A stretch of DNA of 64,000 nucleotides. It comes from Eurosta solidaginis (taxonomy: Eukaryota > Arthropoda > Insecta > Diptera > Tephritidae). Position numbers and translations under genes: made by a program. The first letter of the stretch is position 1. Every line of letters begins with the position of its first letter. Below are positions 33,401 through 43,319 of the stretch, piece by piece. The stretch covers positions 194,183,477-194,247,476 of the forward strand of contig NC_090322.1 in the NCBI RefSeq assembly GCF_040869045.1, read 5' to 3'. Below the pieces are notes generated by a model that was not told the origin of the DNA, searched no databases, and was given only the letters and a program-made list of their open reading frames with translations.

Positions 33401-36400
33401 TGCAGCGGCGGCTGCTGCAGCTGCAGCAAAACAACAACAGGCTCAAGCGCAGGCAGCAGCTGTAGCTCAACAACAACAGCAACAACAGTTAACTGCAGCA
33501 CTATTACAACAGCAACAAAGTCGCGCATTGGCACAGCAAAGCTTGGAGAAATTTAATAATTTAAGTGCTATGGAGAAACAACGTGTATTACAATCATTGG
33601 ATCCAAAACATTTTGATCCAATAGCTGTAGCTGCTGCGGCCGCTAATTTGCAAATGCAAGGCATTAATGACTTTAGGGTATGTACACTAATCTAAAAATA
33701 CCGTGATCGGTGGTATACATTTATTTAAACATGTTATCATACTCAAAAAAAAAAAAACAATATTAAGTACACTCAGATTTTTAGTAGGATTTAATTTTTA
33801 AGAATTCATGAGCTTAACACCGGTTAATAATTGATGTGAATAGACATCTCATTGATCATCGATTTATGTGTATAAAAATAATTTCTTTCCAATGTATGTA
33901 TTTCGTCTTAGTAAAAGAGTAAAAAATGTAATAACTACAACAAGTAAAGAAGGCTAAGTTCGGGTGTAACCGAACTTTATATACTCAGCCTAAGCTTCAA
34001 TTGTATATTTCAATTCAGATAAATTACTTTTCTACATAACACGTGGCACCGCCCGTTTAAAAAAAAATGTCTCCCCATTTCCTCTTACAATAAAAACTGA
34101 TAAGTAAAGTAAGTATTTTTTGCTATGTTATAGCTTATTATTCTAGTCTACGACCCTTTTAAACTTCTTTTATATCTAAGTTGCAGTGGTCTTTAACCGA
34201 TCCCGTCCATTTTTACTAGAAATATTTTCCGCTTCAAGGAAAATATGTGTACACAATTTTGTTACGATATGTTAATTTTTCTTCGAGTTATGGCTACCGA
34301 AACATAGAAAATTGCTTTATCAGAAAAGGGGCGGTGCCACGCCCATTTTTTAAAATTTGAAGTTTTGCCTATTTATTGTTATATAAATCCACTTGGGAAA
34401 TGAAATACCATTGATATTATGATCATTTTTGCAAAGATATAGCTTATTTTCAAAAATTTTAGTGTTTTCCAATTTAATGTTATAATTCAGTTTAGAAAGT
34501 AAAATTCTATTGATACAAAGCTCTTTTTCGCTAAGATATAGCTTATTATTTTCGTCTAAGAGCCATTTAAAAATCTTTTATATAAAAGTGGGCGTGGTCT
34601 TTAACCGATCTCGCCCATTTTTTCTAAAAATATTTCCTGCTATAGGGAAAATTTGTGTACCCAATTTTATTACAATCCGTTAATTTTTCTTCGAGTTACG
34701 GCTCCCAAAACCAGGCATGCTTAACGAACGAAACGATATCATTTCGTTACGATAATCAACGTTAATAAACGAAACGAAGTCATTTCGTTTCGTTTATTAA
34801 CGTTAAGAACGTCAAATTAACGTTAATTTGACGATCTTAACGTTAATAAACGAAACGAAGTGACTTCGTTTCGTTTATTAGCGTTGATTATCGTAACGAA
34901 ATGATATCGTTTCGTTCGTTAAGCATGCCTGCCCAAAACATAGAAAATTGCTCAGTCATAAAAGGGGCGGTGCCACGGCCATTTTTAAAATTTGAAATTT
35001 TTCCTATTTATTGTTATAAGTCCACTTGGGAAATAAAATACCATTGATATACAGCTCATTTTTGCAAAGATATAGCTTATTTCATTCGTCTACGACCCTT
35101 TTAAAAAGTGGGCGTGGCTATCATCCGATTTCGCTAATTTTCAATACGAATCTATTCTGGGTCCAGATAAGCTCGTGTACCAAATTTGGTGAAGATATCT
35201 CGATATTTACTCAAGTTATCGAGTTAACGGACGGACGGACGGACATGGCTCAATCAAATTTTTTTCGATACTGATGATTTTGATATATGGAAGTCTATAT
35301 CTATCTGGATTCCTTTATACCTGTACAACCAACCGTTATCCAATCTAAGTTAATATACTCTGTGTGCAAAGCACGCTGAGTATAAAACAGATAAACAGAT
35401 AACGCCTACTTGAATAGCCCATTTAATGAATATTCAATACTTATTTAAAGAAAACTATACATACAAATAGGTTGAACTTACAATTTATAACGATTACCTT
35501 AATATAAAAAGGTCATTTTGTAAATTTCCTTAGGTTGCCGCCATTGCCGCAGCGGCTGCACAGGTAGCCGGCAATTCTGCAATGGGACCAACATCTTCTG
35601 CTGCCGCGGCTGCTGCAGCATGCGCATCCGCTATTGCTGCTGGTAGTGGCATAAGTAACAGTAGTAGTGGTATGACTGTAGGAGGAAGTGGTGGCGGAGG
35701 CAGCAGCAGCAATAACAACAGTAGCGGTAACAGTGGTATTGGCATTAATACAAACAGTTCAGTACATTTATCGTCAAATACTTCGAACAATATTAACAAT
35801 AACAGCATCACCAATAACATTAGCAACAGCAGTTCTGCACCCACTAATATCGCCAGTAGTTCTGGTAATAGCAACACTATTGGTTGTGTGAGTGGTGCCA
35901 GTGGTGGAAGCAGTGGCGGCAATAATGTACACCCATTGGCACCACCATCACAATCTCCAAGTGCTCACTCCAACCACTCCTCATCATCAAGCTCATCGCA
36001 TTCAACTGAACAAACTGTGCAGAAAAGTGCGGAGCTTTTGCGGTAAGAATGCAGTATATACTACAGTTATTGCGTTTTGACAAAAAAATATAATAATCAT
36101 AATTTTGTATTGTAGCTCCAATTTGGAATCGATTGAATCGAATAAGGACTTGTTGGCATTACATAATGGTGCCTGGACTGCACCAGAAAATAATCGCGAC
36201 ATTTTACCAGTGGGCCAAGATAAAATTGTACGTATTTTTACCGAGCTCATGCGGAATATGGCACGAATGAAAACATATATACGTCCATCTATGTGTAAGC
36301 CATATGGCAAACAAAGCGAAAGCTTGCAAAAAAGTAAGTTTTTAGTTATTTGTTTAATAAAACAGGAATATACAATTAATTCATTTTTACTGAATACGTA

Positions 36401-39400
36401 TTAGAAGTAAGGACACATCCTTCTCACACTTTTTTCGTGGGAGGGACGCAACAAATTAAATGGGGTTCAACACTGTCTACAACAAAAACAACAACAACAA
36501 CAACAATTTTTCCGTCTGGAAGATTCGTTCTTAAATGAATCGCAACAAAAGACACATTCTTAATATGTAACGTTGGGTTAATTCACAAAGGCCCTAAATT
36601 TAAAATTCAACAGGAGAAAAAAAGTTGATTTCTACATTATTAACTACATACAGAAGTGGCGTTTTAAAAATGGTATAACGCCGTTGTTATTGGTTCTAAC
36701 CTTACAAAGTTTTACAGGGGTGTCTTTTAATATAACATACCTTAATCAGTCGTTTTCATTTCATTTATTATTAGAATTTACATTACTACAGTGAGATAAT
36801 ATATCTTTTATAGTACAACAAACAGTGTCATATGTTTACCTAAATTGAAAAAATTTTAGTATAACAATTAAGGAAGGCTAAGTTCATGTAACCGAACATT
36901 ACATACTCAGCTGCCAAATTACAGCTTGCAAAACTTTTAAATTACATTCTTTTAAAAGTGGGCGATGCCACGCCTATTGTCCAAAATATTATTTATTTTC
37001 TATTCTGCGTCATAAGGTCAACACACCTACCAAGTTTGGCCCCAGCCGGTTAGGGGCTTAGAATATACCCGCGATAGGTATGCCTGTCGTAAGAGGCTAC
37101 TAAAATACCGGATTCAAAGGGTTTGTGTAGTGCAGCCCTTTCAGGTTGCCAGCGCAATACACAGCTTCTCCAAACTCAATTGTCAACCGCACCTATCCGT
37201 GTGTTTCTGAATCTATGGGTCATACTGAGTAATATTGTCCATGGGACCATAGATCTGAAATGAATTTCGAGCCTCCCTAATTTTGTTAGAAAATTTTATA
37301 TCCCAATTCGAAAAGCGGCTCTCACAAATAAAATACATGAAAATAAATGTCAAATTCGGATTCGGATTGGGATATAAAATTTTCTAACAAAATTAGAGAG
37401 GCTCGAAATTCATTTCAGACCTATGGTCCCATGGACAATATTACTCAGTATGACCCATAGATTCAGAAACTGGATGTGCACCTGACGTTTTTTTCCCCAT
37501 TTTCCTATACAATTTGACCCGCTCTAATAGATATAGTAGACATATTATAGACAGGTGATTAAAACTATAATTAGGTAGACAATTTAGGAAAAAAATTAGT
37601 AAATAAATTGTAATATGAAGAGAAATAATTTATTAGAAAGCGCTTATAGTTACTTTGGTTACATAGTTCCTCACTGCACTGAGTCAAAAGCACAGTTTCG
37701 AAAATCTGTTGGTTAGGGCCTGTGCGGATGAAGCTAACGACATATTTCTTCTGGAGTGGCTTTCCGTAATTCGATATCGAAGAAGAACGAGTATGAAATG
37801 ATCGTTTTCGCTTTCCATAACACAAAATGACGACGCGTCGTACCCAACGTTCGATAAAAACTGTTCCACACGTAATTAGCTATCGAATTGCATATGCGTA
37901 AGTTGGAAATGTATGCTTTCGAAATTATTTATGATTTTTTTTTAAAGAAAAGTTAAAACACACTGTTCACAATAGAATATATTTGATAGCTTCAAACAAA
38001 TTTCTGAACTCTTTGAAATATGAAAACTAAAGTACTCACACCATGATGCGAAAACCAAACGGTCTCGTTAAGCCTTTGATATCGAACTGAAGATTCTAAC
38101 CGACGAGTGTCGACTTTCGAATAACGGAAAGCTACCCTGTACGTGTGTTTTTTTTTATTATTTGTGTGCGTGTTCAAGTGGATTTGAGGATGCTTAAGAT
38201 TCACAGTTGGGTCCATTTTCTTTCTTATCTTCTCGTGAAGTGAACCAGGGGACGCCCTGTTCTTTTGGTACAGGGGTACTTCTTTGTCTAGCTTGGCAAT
38301 GAGGGACTCAAATATCTAGCACATGTCTCAAACTTGACTTTGTCCACCTTCGCCATCCCCGAAAAATTTAAAATGGCGTAGGTGGTACCGCTACTAAACC
38401 CTGGGAACCAGCTAACGTAGGAGAATCACATCGTTTCCTCACCTATCGCCAGTAGCCAAGAAACTAGAAGCCATCCTGTTCCTATATTTCACCGTAACCC
38501 GCGCCTTGCCAATTATCAGCATGGCTTTCCAAAACTACATAGCAATACCACCGCGCTAAACGCCATTAACACACAAATAATTGGCGTATTGAATGAAAAA
38601 CCCCACCCCAGAATAGTACTCGTAGCGCTAGGATTATCAGAAGCTTTTGATACAGTCAACCATGGCACGTTACTGCAAGACTTGGAATGGTAACCCTTCC
38701 CCCTACAAGAATTAAACAAGGGGTTGTTGTTGTTGTTGCTGTAGCGGTTAGGTTACTCCCCGAAGGCTTTGGGGAGTGTTATCGATGTGATGGTCCTTTG
38801 TCGGATACAGATGCGATACGCTCCGGTAACACAGCACCATTAAGGTGCTGGCCCGACCATCTCGGGAACGATTTATATGGCCACATTGAACCTTCAGGCC
38901 ATCCCTCCATCCCCACCCCCAAGCTCCCATGAGGAGCTTGGGGTCGCCAGAGCCTCGTCTGTTAGTGAAACGGGATTCGCCGCTCGAAGGTGAGGTTGAC
39001 AATTGGGTTGGAGAAGCTATATATTGCGTTACACAACCCCTTGAATCCTTTAAACAGGGGGTACCAGAGGGTGGTGTTTTTTTTCGCCTCCTTTGTTTTA
39101 CTTCTATATATCGAAGCTGCCTTCGCCAACGGAAGCAGTAACCATTGTATCCTACGCCGATGACTGACAAAATTGGTACACCCATTGATGAGCTATGTTT
39201 GTGATTGAGAAAACGACCATCTCCCTAATCTCTTCTTCGCCTCTCGAAACCTGACATTGTCACCGATCAAATCACAGCGACCTTATATACAACATATGTA
39301 CATAAAACAAATGTCGACCATTTTAGTCATCCACTTCCCGATGGCATTACGCTCCGGACTGTCAACTTCCCATAATACTGGGTGTGACGTTCGATAACTC

Positions 39401-41611
39401 CCCAGCGGGTTAAGGGATCAGAATATACCCGCGGTAGGTATGCCTGTCGTAAGAGGCGACTAAAATACCAGATTCAAGGGGCTGTGTAGCGCAACCCTTC
39501 AGGTTGCCAGCGTAATATATAGCTTCTCCAAACCCAATTGTCAACCTCACCTATCCGCGGCGAATCCTGTTTCACTAACAGACGAGGCTCTAGCGACCCC
39601 AAGCTCCTCATGGAACTTGGGGGTGGGGACGGAGGGATGGCCTGAAGGTTTAATGTGGCCATATAAATCGTTCCCGAGATAGTCGGGCTAGCACCTTAAT
39701 GGTGCTGTGTTACCGGAGCGTGCCTGATCTGTATCCGGCAAAGGACCATCACATCGATAACACTCCCCAAAGCCTTCGGGGAGTAACCTTATCGCTACAA
39801 CAACAACAACAACAACGTTCGATAACGATCTACATTTTGGCGAGCATGCATCTGCAATTGTACCTAAAATCCATACCATAGTCGTAATAAAATCCTCAAT
39901 ACTCTTACCGGCACCACTTGGGATAAAGATAAAGGGAGGCTCAGTATCACTTACAAAGCAAATGGGCCGGCTGCTTGCATGCTACGCGTCCCTGATATGG
40001 TCGCCGAGCCTAAGTGTTACTCATTGGAAAAAATAACTGTCAAAACACCGCTTTCAGCAGAACTCCTCCTTATGTCCACAGAACATCATTTATACAATGA
40101 GACGATAGAATTGCACATAAGGGAGAGAAATGAAACGTTGACCAGTTTTTGCTGAATACCCAGAAGCCTGGGCACCCCAACAGGTAACTGATTGAAGAAG
40201 CCCTGCCTCCCAGGGACCTAAGAATTCATCTCCGTTAGCATTATGAGGAAATAAGTCAGCTGAGAACTAAGCCGTATGATGAAAAAGAGCACAAAAAGGT
40301 CCTCCGAGAAATCCACTAAAACGCGTCGGATCTCTATGTCCATGAGTAGTCGCACCTATTGGATGGGGCGAAGCACTGTTACAAAAATAACAACATTAAG
40401 AAGAAAAATTTAAGATAAAGAAGAAGAGAATGAGAGAGAGTGAAGAGGAGATGCGCGGATCACTGTTGAAATGTAGTAAAACCAATTTTCGGACAGAACA
40501 AAGTCTGCCGGGTAATCTAGTTACTTTAAAAAATAAACAAAAGCCACTAGAAAAACGACCAAAACGACTAAAAGTAACACAATAAATCTGACCGAAAAAG
40601 AAAAAAATATAATAAAGGTCAGAGTAGATATAATATATTGTAACGATTATTGGGAAATCCTGGTTATTGTACACATTCTGCAAACGTTCGAATCGCTAAA
40701 CTTTTGAATAAATCACTCCAATATTCAGTATTGCAATATGGTCTTTATTAAGTCTACTTGGGAGTAGTACAATTATACTTCAATATCACGTACTTCACAA
40801 CAGCGTGTTCAAATCAAACTGATTACTGATTCCTCAGCTTGCGCTGCTTTAATACTCTCAGTTTTCTCCTTCATCCATTTCTCCTAAGGTCTAGTCATTC
40901 CGCGAAACTGTATTCCAGAAAAATTGTATTCCTTGCTTGGTTATTAGATATATACATGTATACCTATTTGTAGTTTATGTTTCTCTTATAGCCATATGCG
41001 TGTGTATGGGTGAGTAACTACTTCTGCTGATGACTACATGTGTGTGAGTAATCTCTTCGTCGCCTTCTATATATGTGTGTAAATGATGATTAATGTGTTT
41101 ATGTAGCGTGCCTTAATGTTTTTGTTGTTGTGTATTTATTTAATAACAGCTTAGTGATGTTAAAATTCGCCACAATATCTTATAGAACATATTTGTGTTA
41201 TTATGAAACCAATTTAAAAAAATCTCCGTCGAGTTTTTCCTGGTCTCCATGGTTTTTTATATGAGAATGAGGAAAATCTCCAAGGCAAAAATTATTTAGA
41301 AATGGGCTCCATATCTTTAATATAATCTTTATGTATTAAAACCCTAATCTATTAAGTAATTAATATATCCACTCATTTCACCAATTTCAGCACTTTTAGA
41401 TACAATTCAAATTGTACAAACATTACGGAATTGTTTACCAGCACCGCACATTCCAGTATCATCATGGAAAAGCGAAAGTGAAGGTAACACTGGATTAATA
41501 AACAATAATAGCGGCGTCGTGGCAAGTAATAATGCTGTTAATAATGTTATGGGTAATGTTGGTGGTAGTGGACTCATGCCAGCAAATAGAGTGGAGAATA
41601 TAACCAACTGA
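30407..41611 (+). CDS. Ala/Gln-rich putative nuclear protein, 6 exons, family not identified
   Basis: Exons 30407-30418, 30496-30857, 32747-33677, 35534-36042, 36116-36333 and 41391-41611 join in frame (2253 nt, 750 residues). Donors are CTG|GTTAGT, CA|GTAAGT, AGG|GTATGT, CG|GTAAGA and A|GTAAGT; all acceptors end in AG. The start ATG at 30407 opens a 4-codon exon reading MNNL, then DHVKNFYPENYKLDLSETM. Residues ~5-200 look folded: TEKLYMLLQLYLQNKGW, then GKIVLPFEHFANAVML, then YTIGRENFGMEKEF and a CPSPACRYYKNHLG motif. Residues ~280-400 hold Ala and Gln runs; ~436-600 are Ser/Gly/Asn-rich. Residues ~605-710 look conserved again (LHNGAWTAPENNRDILPVGQ; KIVRIFTELMRNMARMKTY; LPAPHIPVSSWKSE). A soluble nuclear or transcription-linked role is inferred from composition only. 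Coding bias and exact splicing support a live gene. Confidence 0.88.
31190..31728 (+). pseudogene. Non-LTR retrotransposon 3' end (copy 2), interrupted, in intron 2
   Basis: This is the same family as 2060-2508. It reads AIRPCYANERXX-type relics around MRMKDDDPAKKVFLSDPAYG, then FAPVGGAKERLV-region nucleotides to the hairpin AACCGT-TGAG-ACGGTT (31686-31701) and a (TAAG)n tail (31709-31728). A 178-bp foreign segment (31427-31604) interrupts it, flanked by GATTTAAACTCCTT and GATTTAAACTTCCTT. The hairpin stem is conserved while the loop differs from copy 1. It is intronic in the 750-residue gene. Confidence 0.75.
31427..31604 (+). mobile_element. Penelope-type terminal fragment with hammerhead-like motif, inserted in a LINE
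   Basis: The 178-bp insert has a ~14-bp flanking duplication. Inside it, 31477-31513 forms helix I GACA/TGTC, core CTGATGA, one extra T, helix II GGC/GCC with loop AAAAC, GAA, palindromic helix III ACCGGT and T at the cleavage position. The layout matches the motif at 24781, so the insert is probably the 3' end of a different Penelope-like element. Confidence 0.7.
31935..32215 (+). repeat. Diverged tRNA-derived SINE in intron 2
   Basis: It has a B-box-like GGGCTCAAGTCCT near 31996 and then the SINE body shared with 47.05 kb: CTAATCGGGGTTGCCCCTCGG, TTCTGCCAT, CTCAGTGAAAATTCAT and AAACATGTAGGT. An A-run interrupts the middle. Its tRNA-like head is not the same as in the other two copies. Confidence 0.6.
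32534..32622 (+). pseudogene. Truncated 5S rRNA pseudogene flanked by target duplications
   Basis: The 89 nt from GCCAACGACCATACC to TAGTACTTAGATGGGGG align with the 5' three quarters of insect 5S rRNA, with about three substitutions against the Drosophila sequence as I know it. The last ~31 nt of the normal 120 are absent. ACTAAACG occurs immediately before (32526-32533) and after (32623-32630), as expected of a retroposed copy. It lies in intron 2 of the 750-residue gene and is unlikely to give 5S rRNA. Confidence 0.85.
33940..35390. mobile_element. DINE/Helentron-like element in intron 3
   Basis: It begins near AAGAAGGCTAAGTTCGGGTG and has TATACTCAGC (33980-33989) close to its left end and the inverse GCTGAGTATA (35375-35384) at its right end. 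These subterminal inverted repeats typify DINE/Helentron-type non-autonomous elements. The interior has two similar blocks (about 34325-34450 and 34960-35090) with GGGGCGGTGCCACG and CCTATTTATTGTTATA. A hAT-type foldback MITE sits inside. A CGGACGGACGGACGG run lies near 35230. Confidence 0.7.
34712..34931. mobile_element. 220-bp foldback hAT-type MITE with 8-bp target duplication
   Basis: Almost the whole element is palindromic. It starts CAGGCATGCTTAACGAACGA and ends with the inverse, with internal repeats of TAATAAACGAAACGAAGT. A perfect CCCAAAAC duplication flanks it (34704-34711, 34932-34939). CAG ends plus an 8-bp duplication indicate hAT mobilisation. Confidence 0.88.
36478..36510 (+). 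repeat. CAA-rich microsatellite in intron 5
   Basis: Repeated ACAACAACAACAACAA following a run of non-coding DNA. It resembles the CAA tails of the SINE-like retroposons in this window and may mark another retroposed end. Confidence 0.5.
36868..37039. mobile_element. DINE/Helentron-like fragment in intron 5
   Basis: GAAGGCTAAGTTCATGTAACC and CATACTCAGCTG repeat the left end of the element at 33940. It is truncated where the SINE-like sequence starts near 37040. Confidence 0.6.
37040..37202 (+). repeat. SINE-like retroposon 5' half
   Basis: CCCAGCCGGTTAGGGGCTTAG to CCGCACCTATCCGTG matches the first ~160 bp of the intact copy at 39399-39815. It is cut off by the foldback element at 37203. Confidence 0.7.
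37203..37470. mobile_element. Foldback element with 105-bp arms
   Basis: Arms 37203-37307 and 37366-37470 are inverted copies with two mismatches, around a 58-bp centre. The outer ends read GTTTCTGAATCTATGGGTCA. No clear target duplication was found. It is probably a MITE of unknown superfamily. Confidence 0.7.
37471..38220. other. Unassigned intronic stretch
   Basis: Non-coding DNA of intron 5 between the foldback element and the LINE. Short minus-strand frames (for example 37684-37869) have no recognisable similarity or supporting structure. No RNA gene seen. Confidence 0.35.
38724..39049 (-). mobile_element. SINE-like retroposon inserted in LINE, minus orientation
   Basis: It starts with TTGTTGTTGTTGTTG (the inverted CAA tail) and runs to CAACCCCTTGAATCC. 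Flanks are TTAAACAAGGGG (38712-38723) and TTAAACAGGGG (39050-39060), a near-perfect target duplication, and removal rejoins the LINE frame at KQGVPEGG. It is 5' truncated compared with 39399-39815. Confidence 0.8.
39399..39815 (+). mobile_element. Complete SINE-like retroposon with 11-bp target duplication
   Basis: The 417-bp element starts TCCCCAGCGGGTTAAGGG and ends in a (CAA)n tail. A perfect CGTTCGATAAC duplication flanks it (39388-39398, 39816-39826). Its first third (GGTATGCCTGTCGTAAGAGG) recurs at 37.04 kb. It has no ORF; a clear Pol III promoter was not recognised, so it may be a non-autonomous partner of a LINE. Confidence 0.85.
40400..40523 (-). repeat. Family E repeat fragment, minus orientation
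   Basis: On the minus strand it reads ACTAGATTACCCGGCAGAC, then the A-rich to T/C-rich transition seen at the start of 3255-3960 and 7390-8538. It has no minisatellite part. Confidence 0.6.
40524..41390. other. Distal part of intron 5
   Basis: AT-rich intronic DNA with GTGTG-rich stretches near 40990-41110, leading to the acceptor CCAATTTCAG of the last exon. No repeat or gene assigned. Confidence 0.4.
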
Positions 41612-43319
41612 ATGTAAGCATATTTAATACGTATTTATTTTCCTTAATTAACTTTTCGAACAAAATTTCGTAAAAAAAAGTATTTTTTTTAAATGTCAGT
41701 GACGCCGCAAATTTTAGCATTCTACGAGTTTATGTTTACTGCATTTATATTATTAATTTGCATTTATTTCTATGCTCATTTTTTTATTTATTTTTTTTTC
41801 TTTTTAAAAAATATTACTCTACACTCCTGCAGTGCAGATGGTTATGAGTTGATGAGTATTATAATTAATTAAATACGTAGATAAAATACAAATATGTGTT
41901 ATATATCAGTGCCAAGTCTTTAGGTTAATCAAACTGCTGAAAGGTTTATTGAACTTCAATTAAAAATAACAAACTTTTTAGTTAACAAAACTAGGACAAA
42001 ATTAGCGTCGAAGGAAATGTATATATATAAAATTATATACAATTTTGTTTTGAGTAAAAGGGTATAATTAATTTGAATTAGAGTGTGTGAGGGGTTAAAC
42101 AATAGTTTGGGATATAGGGTAGTCTAACTTAATCGTATTTTTTTTTTAAGCATACACTTGTGAAAACTAAAATATAAGCAAAAAAAAAAAATATTTACAA
42201 AATTTCCCAGTTGTTTTCTTATTTAAGCTAATTTCAGAAGAAAAAAACCTTATACCGTTTTCACACAGAAACTTAATCGAATCACAATTCTGTTTAATGA
42301 AATAATTAAGTTTCCCTTTTCATACAGGGCCTTTTCTTTCATTATGCGAACATCTGTCAGCAGCTCCAAAAAAATATTTAATTTTTACAAAAAATAGTTA
42401 AAATGGAACGCAACCGTTTCTTTCTTAATTATATATACAATCAAAATAAAATTCATGCGCAACTACCCATAGATATTGCACCTAACCAAATATGTGCCTA
42501 TTTTCGAAAAAGCCTTATTGTCTTTTGCAGCGAAAATTAAATTTTGAAATTTTTTCTTGTTTTTCTATTTTTCGTAAATTTTTGAAAATAATTTATTTTT
42601 GATTATTATTTGTTACATTATCAATAAAATTCGAAGCATCAAGCAAAACCGATTGGATTTATCACTCGATTAAGGCTTGGTTTCCTCGGAAAGCGGTACC
42701 GCTTTACTACGACCGCTAAAGAACGCCGGTACACTCGCCGTTTTCAGTGGCATTGCTTTGTTGGAAACTACGATCCAAAAAGTTTTATTTTAAATGATTC
42801 CTTTTTTTTAGTTTTTCCTCTTATTTTTTTAACTGCACATACAAAAATAAAACATGTTCATAAAAATTAAAATTCAAAAATATGTAGAAAACTTGACAAA
42901 TTATTTCATTAAACCTCTATGTGAAATTGGCATTACTTCTTTGAAAAAATGTATGCACACCAACTTCAAAAACATTTTCGAAAAATTTTGAGAAGCTTTT
43001 AAAAAAATGTGTGATTATATGTAAATTTCTACTTAGAATTTTCAGAAACTATTGGTGTGTACTGTTTTGCAGGTCAATAGGTTTTAGTCTAACAAAGTAC
43101 AAGTTTTAAACTGGAGCTTAAAACCAATACTTACGATGTGGCTTTATGCAGCAGGCCTAGGCATATTTAATTAATTATATCGTACGGAGCGATCTTTGTT
43201 TACAAATGAAATCTAGAGTAAAAATTCAATTAGAAAGAAAAATACCGAATGACATGTTTTCACGTTGTCAGATTGTATAAAAAATTTATTGAGAATTGCC
43301 CGTAAACACATACATTAGG
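41612..43319. other. 3' flank of the 750-residue gene, AT-rich
   Basis: Presumed 3' UTR followed by AT-rich intergenic DNA; the polyadenylation site could not be fixed. The segment 42251-42350 shares TTTTCACACAGAAACTTAAT with about 46935-47010. The segment 42667-42775 is a copy of the TTGGTTTCCTC repeat at 26000. Confidence 0.45.

Larger units (their letters stand above)
38225..40397 (+). pseudogene. Jockey/R1-type LINE relic with two SINE-like insertions, intron 5
   Basis: With the two insertions removed, fragments run in order through the reverse transcriptase: NTTALNAINTQIIGVLNEKP, LSEAFDTVNHGTLLQDLEW (palm motif with FD), KQGVPEGG and a YADD-type region near 39150. The C-terminal region follows: LRTVNFP, then IKGGSVSLTKQ, ACYASLIWSPS and RSLGTPTG. 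It ends in GCACCTATTGGATGGGGCGA and an AACAACATT tail. Frameshifts and stops make it inactive. Two sister relics lie at 18.6-19.2 kb and 26.4-27.1 kb. The clade is uncertain. Confidence 0.75.

Noticed and set aside
33346..33664. Minus-strand Leu/Cys-rich ORFs
   Set aside because: Antisense readings of the CAG/GCA-type Ala/Gln tract in exon 3.
37571..37869. Minus-strand ORFs in intron 5 (84 and 61 codons)
   Set aside because: Overlapping short frames without recognisable domains, splice partners or conserved neighbours.
41609..41620. Splice donor GTAAGC just after the stop, implying more coding exons
   Set aside because: The in-frame TGA precedes the GT, so any splicing there would be in the 3' UTR.
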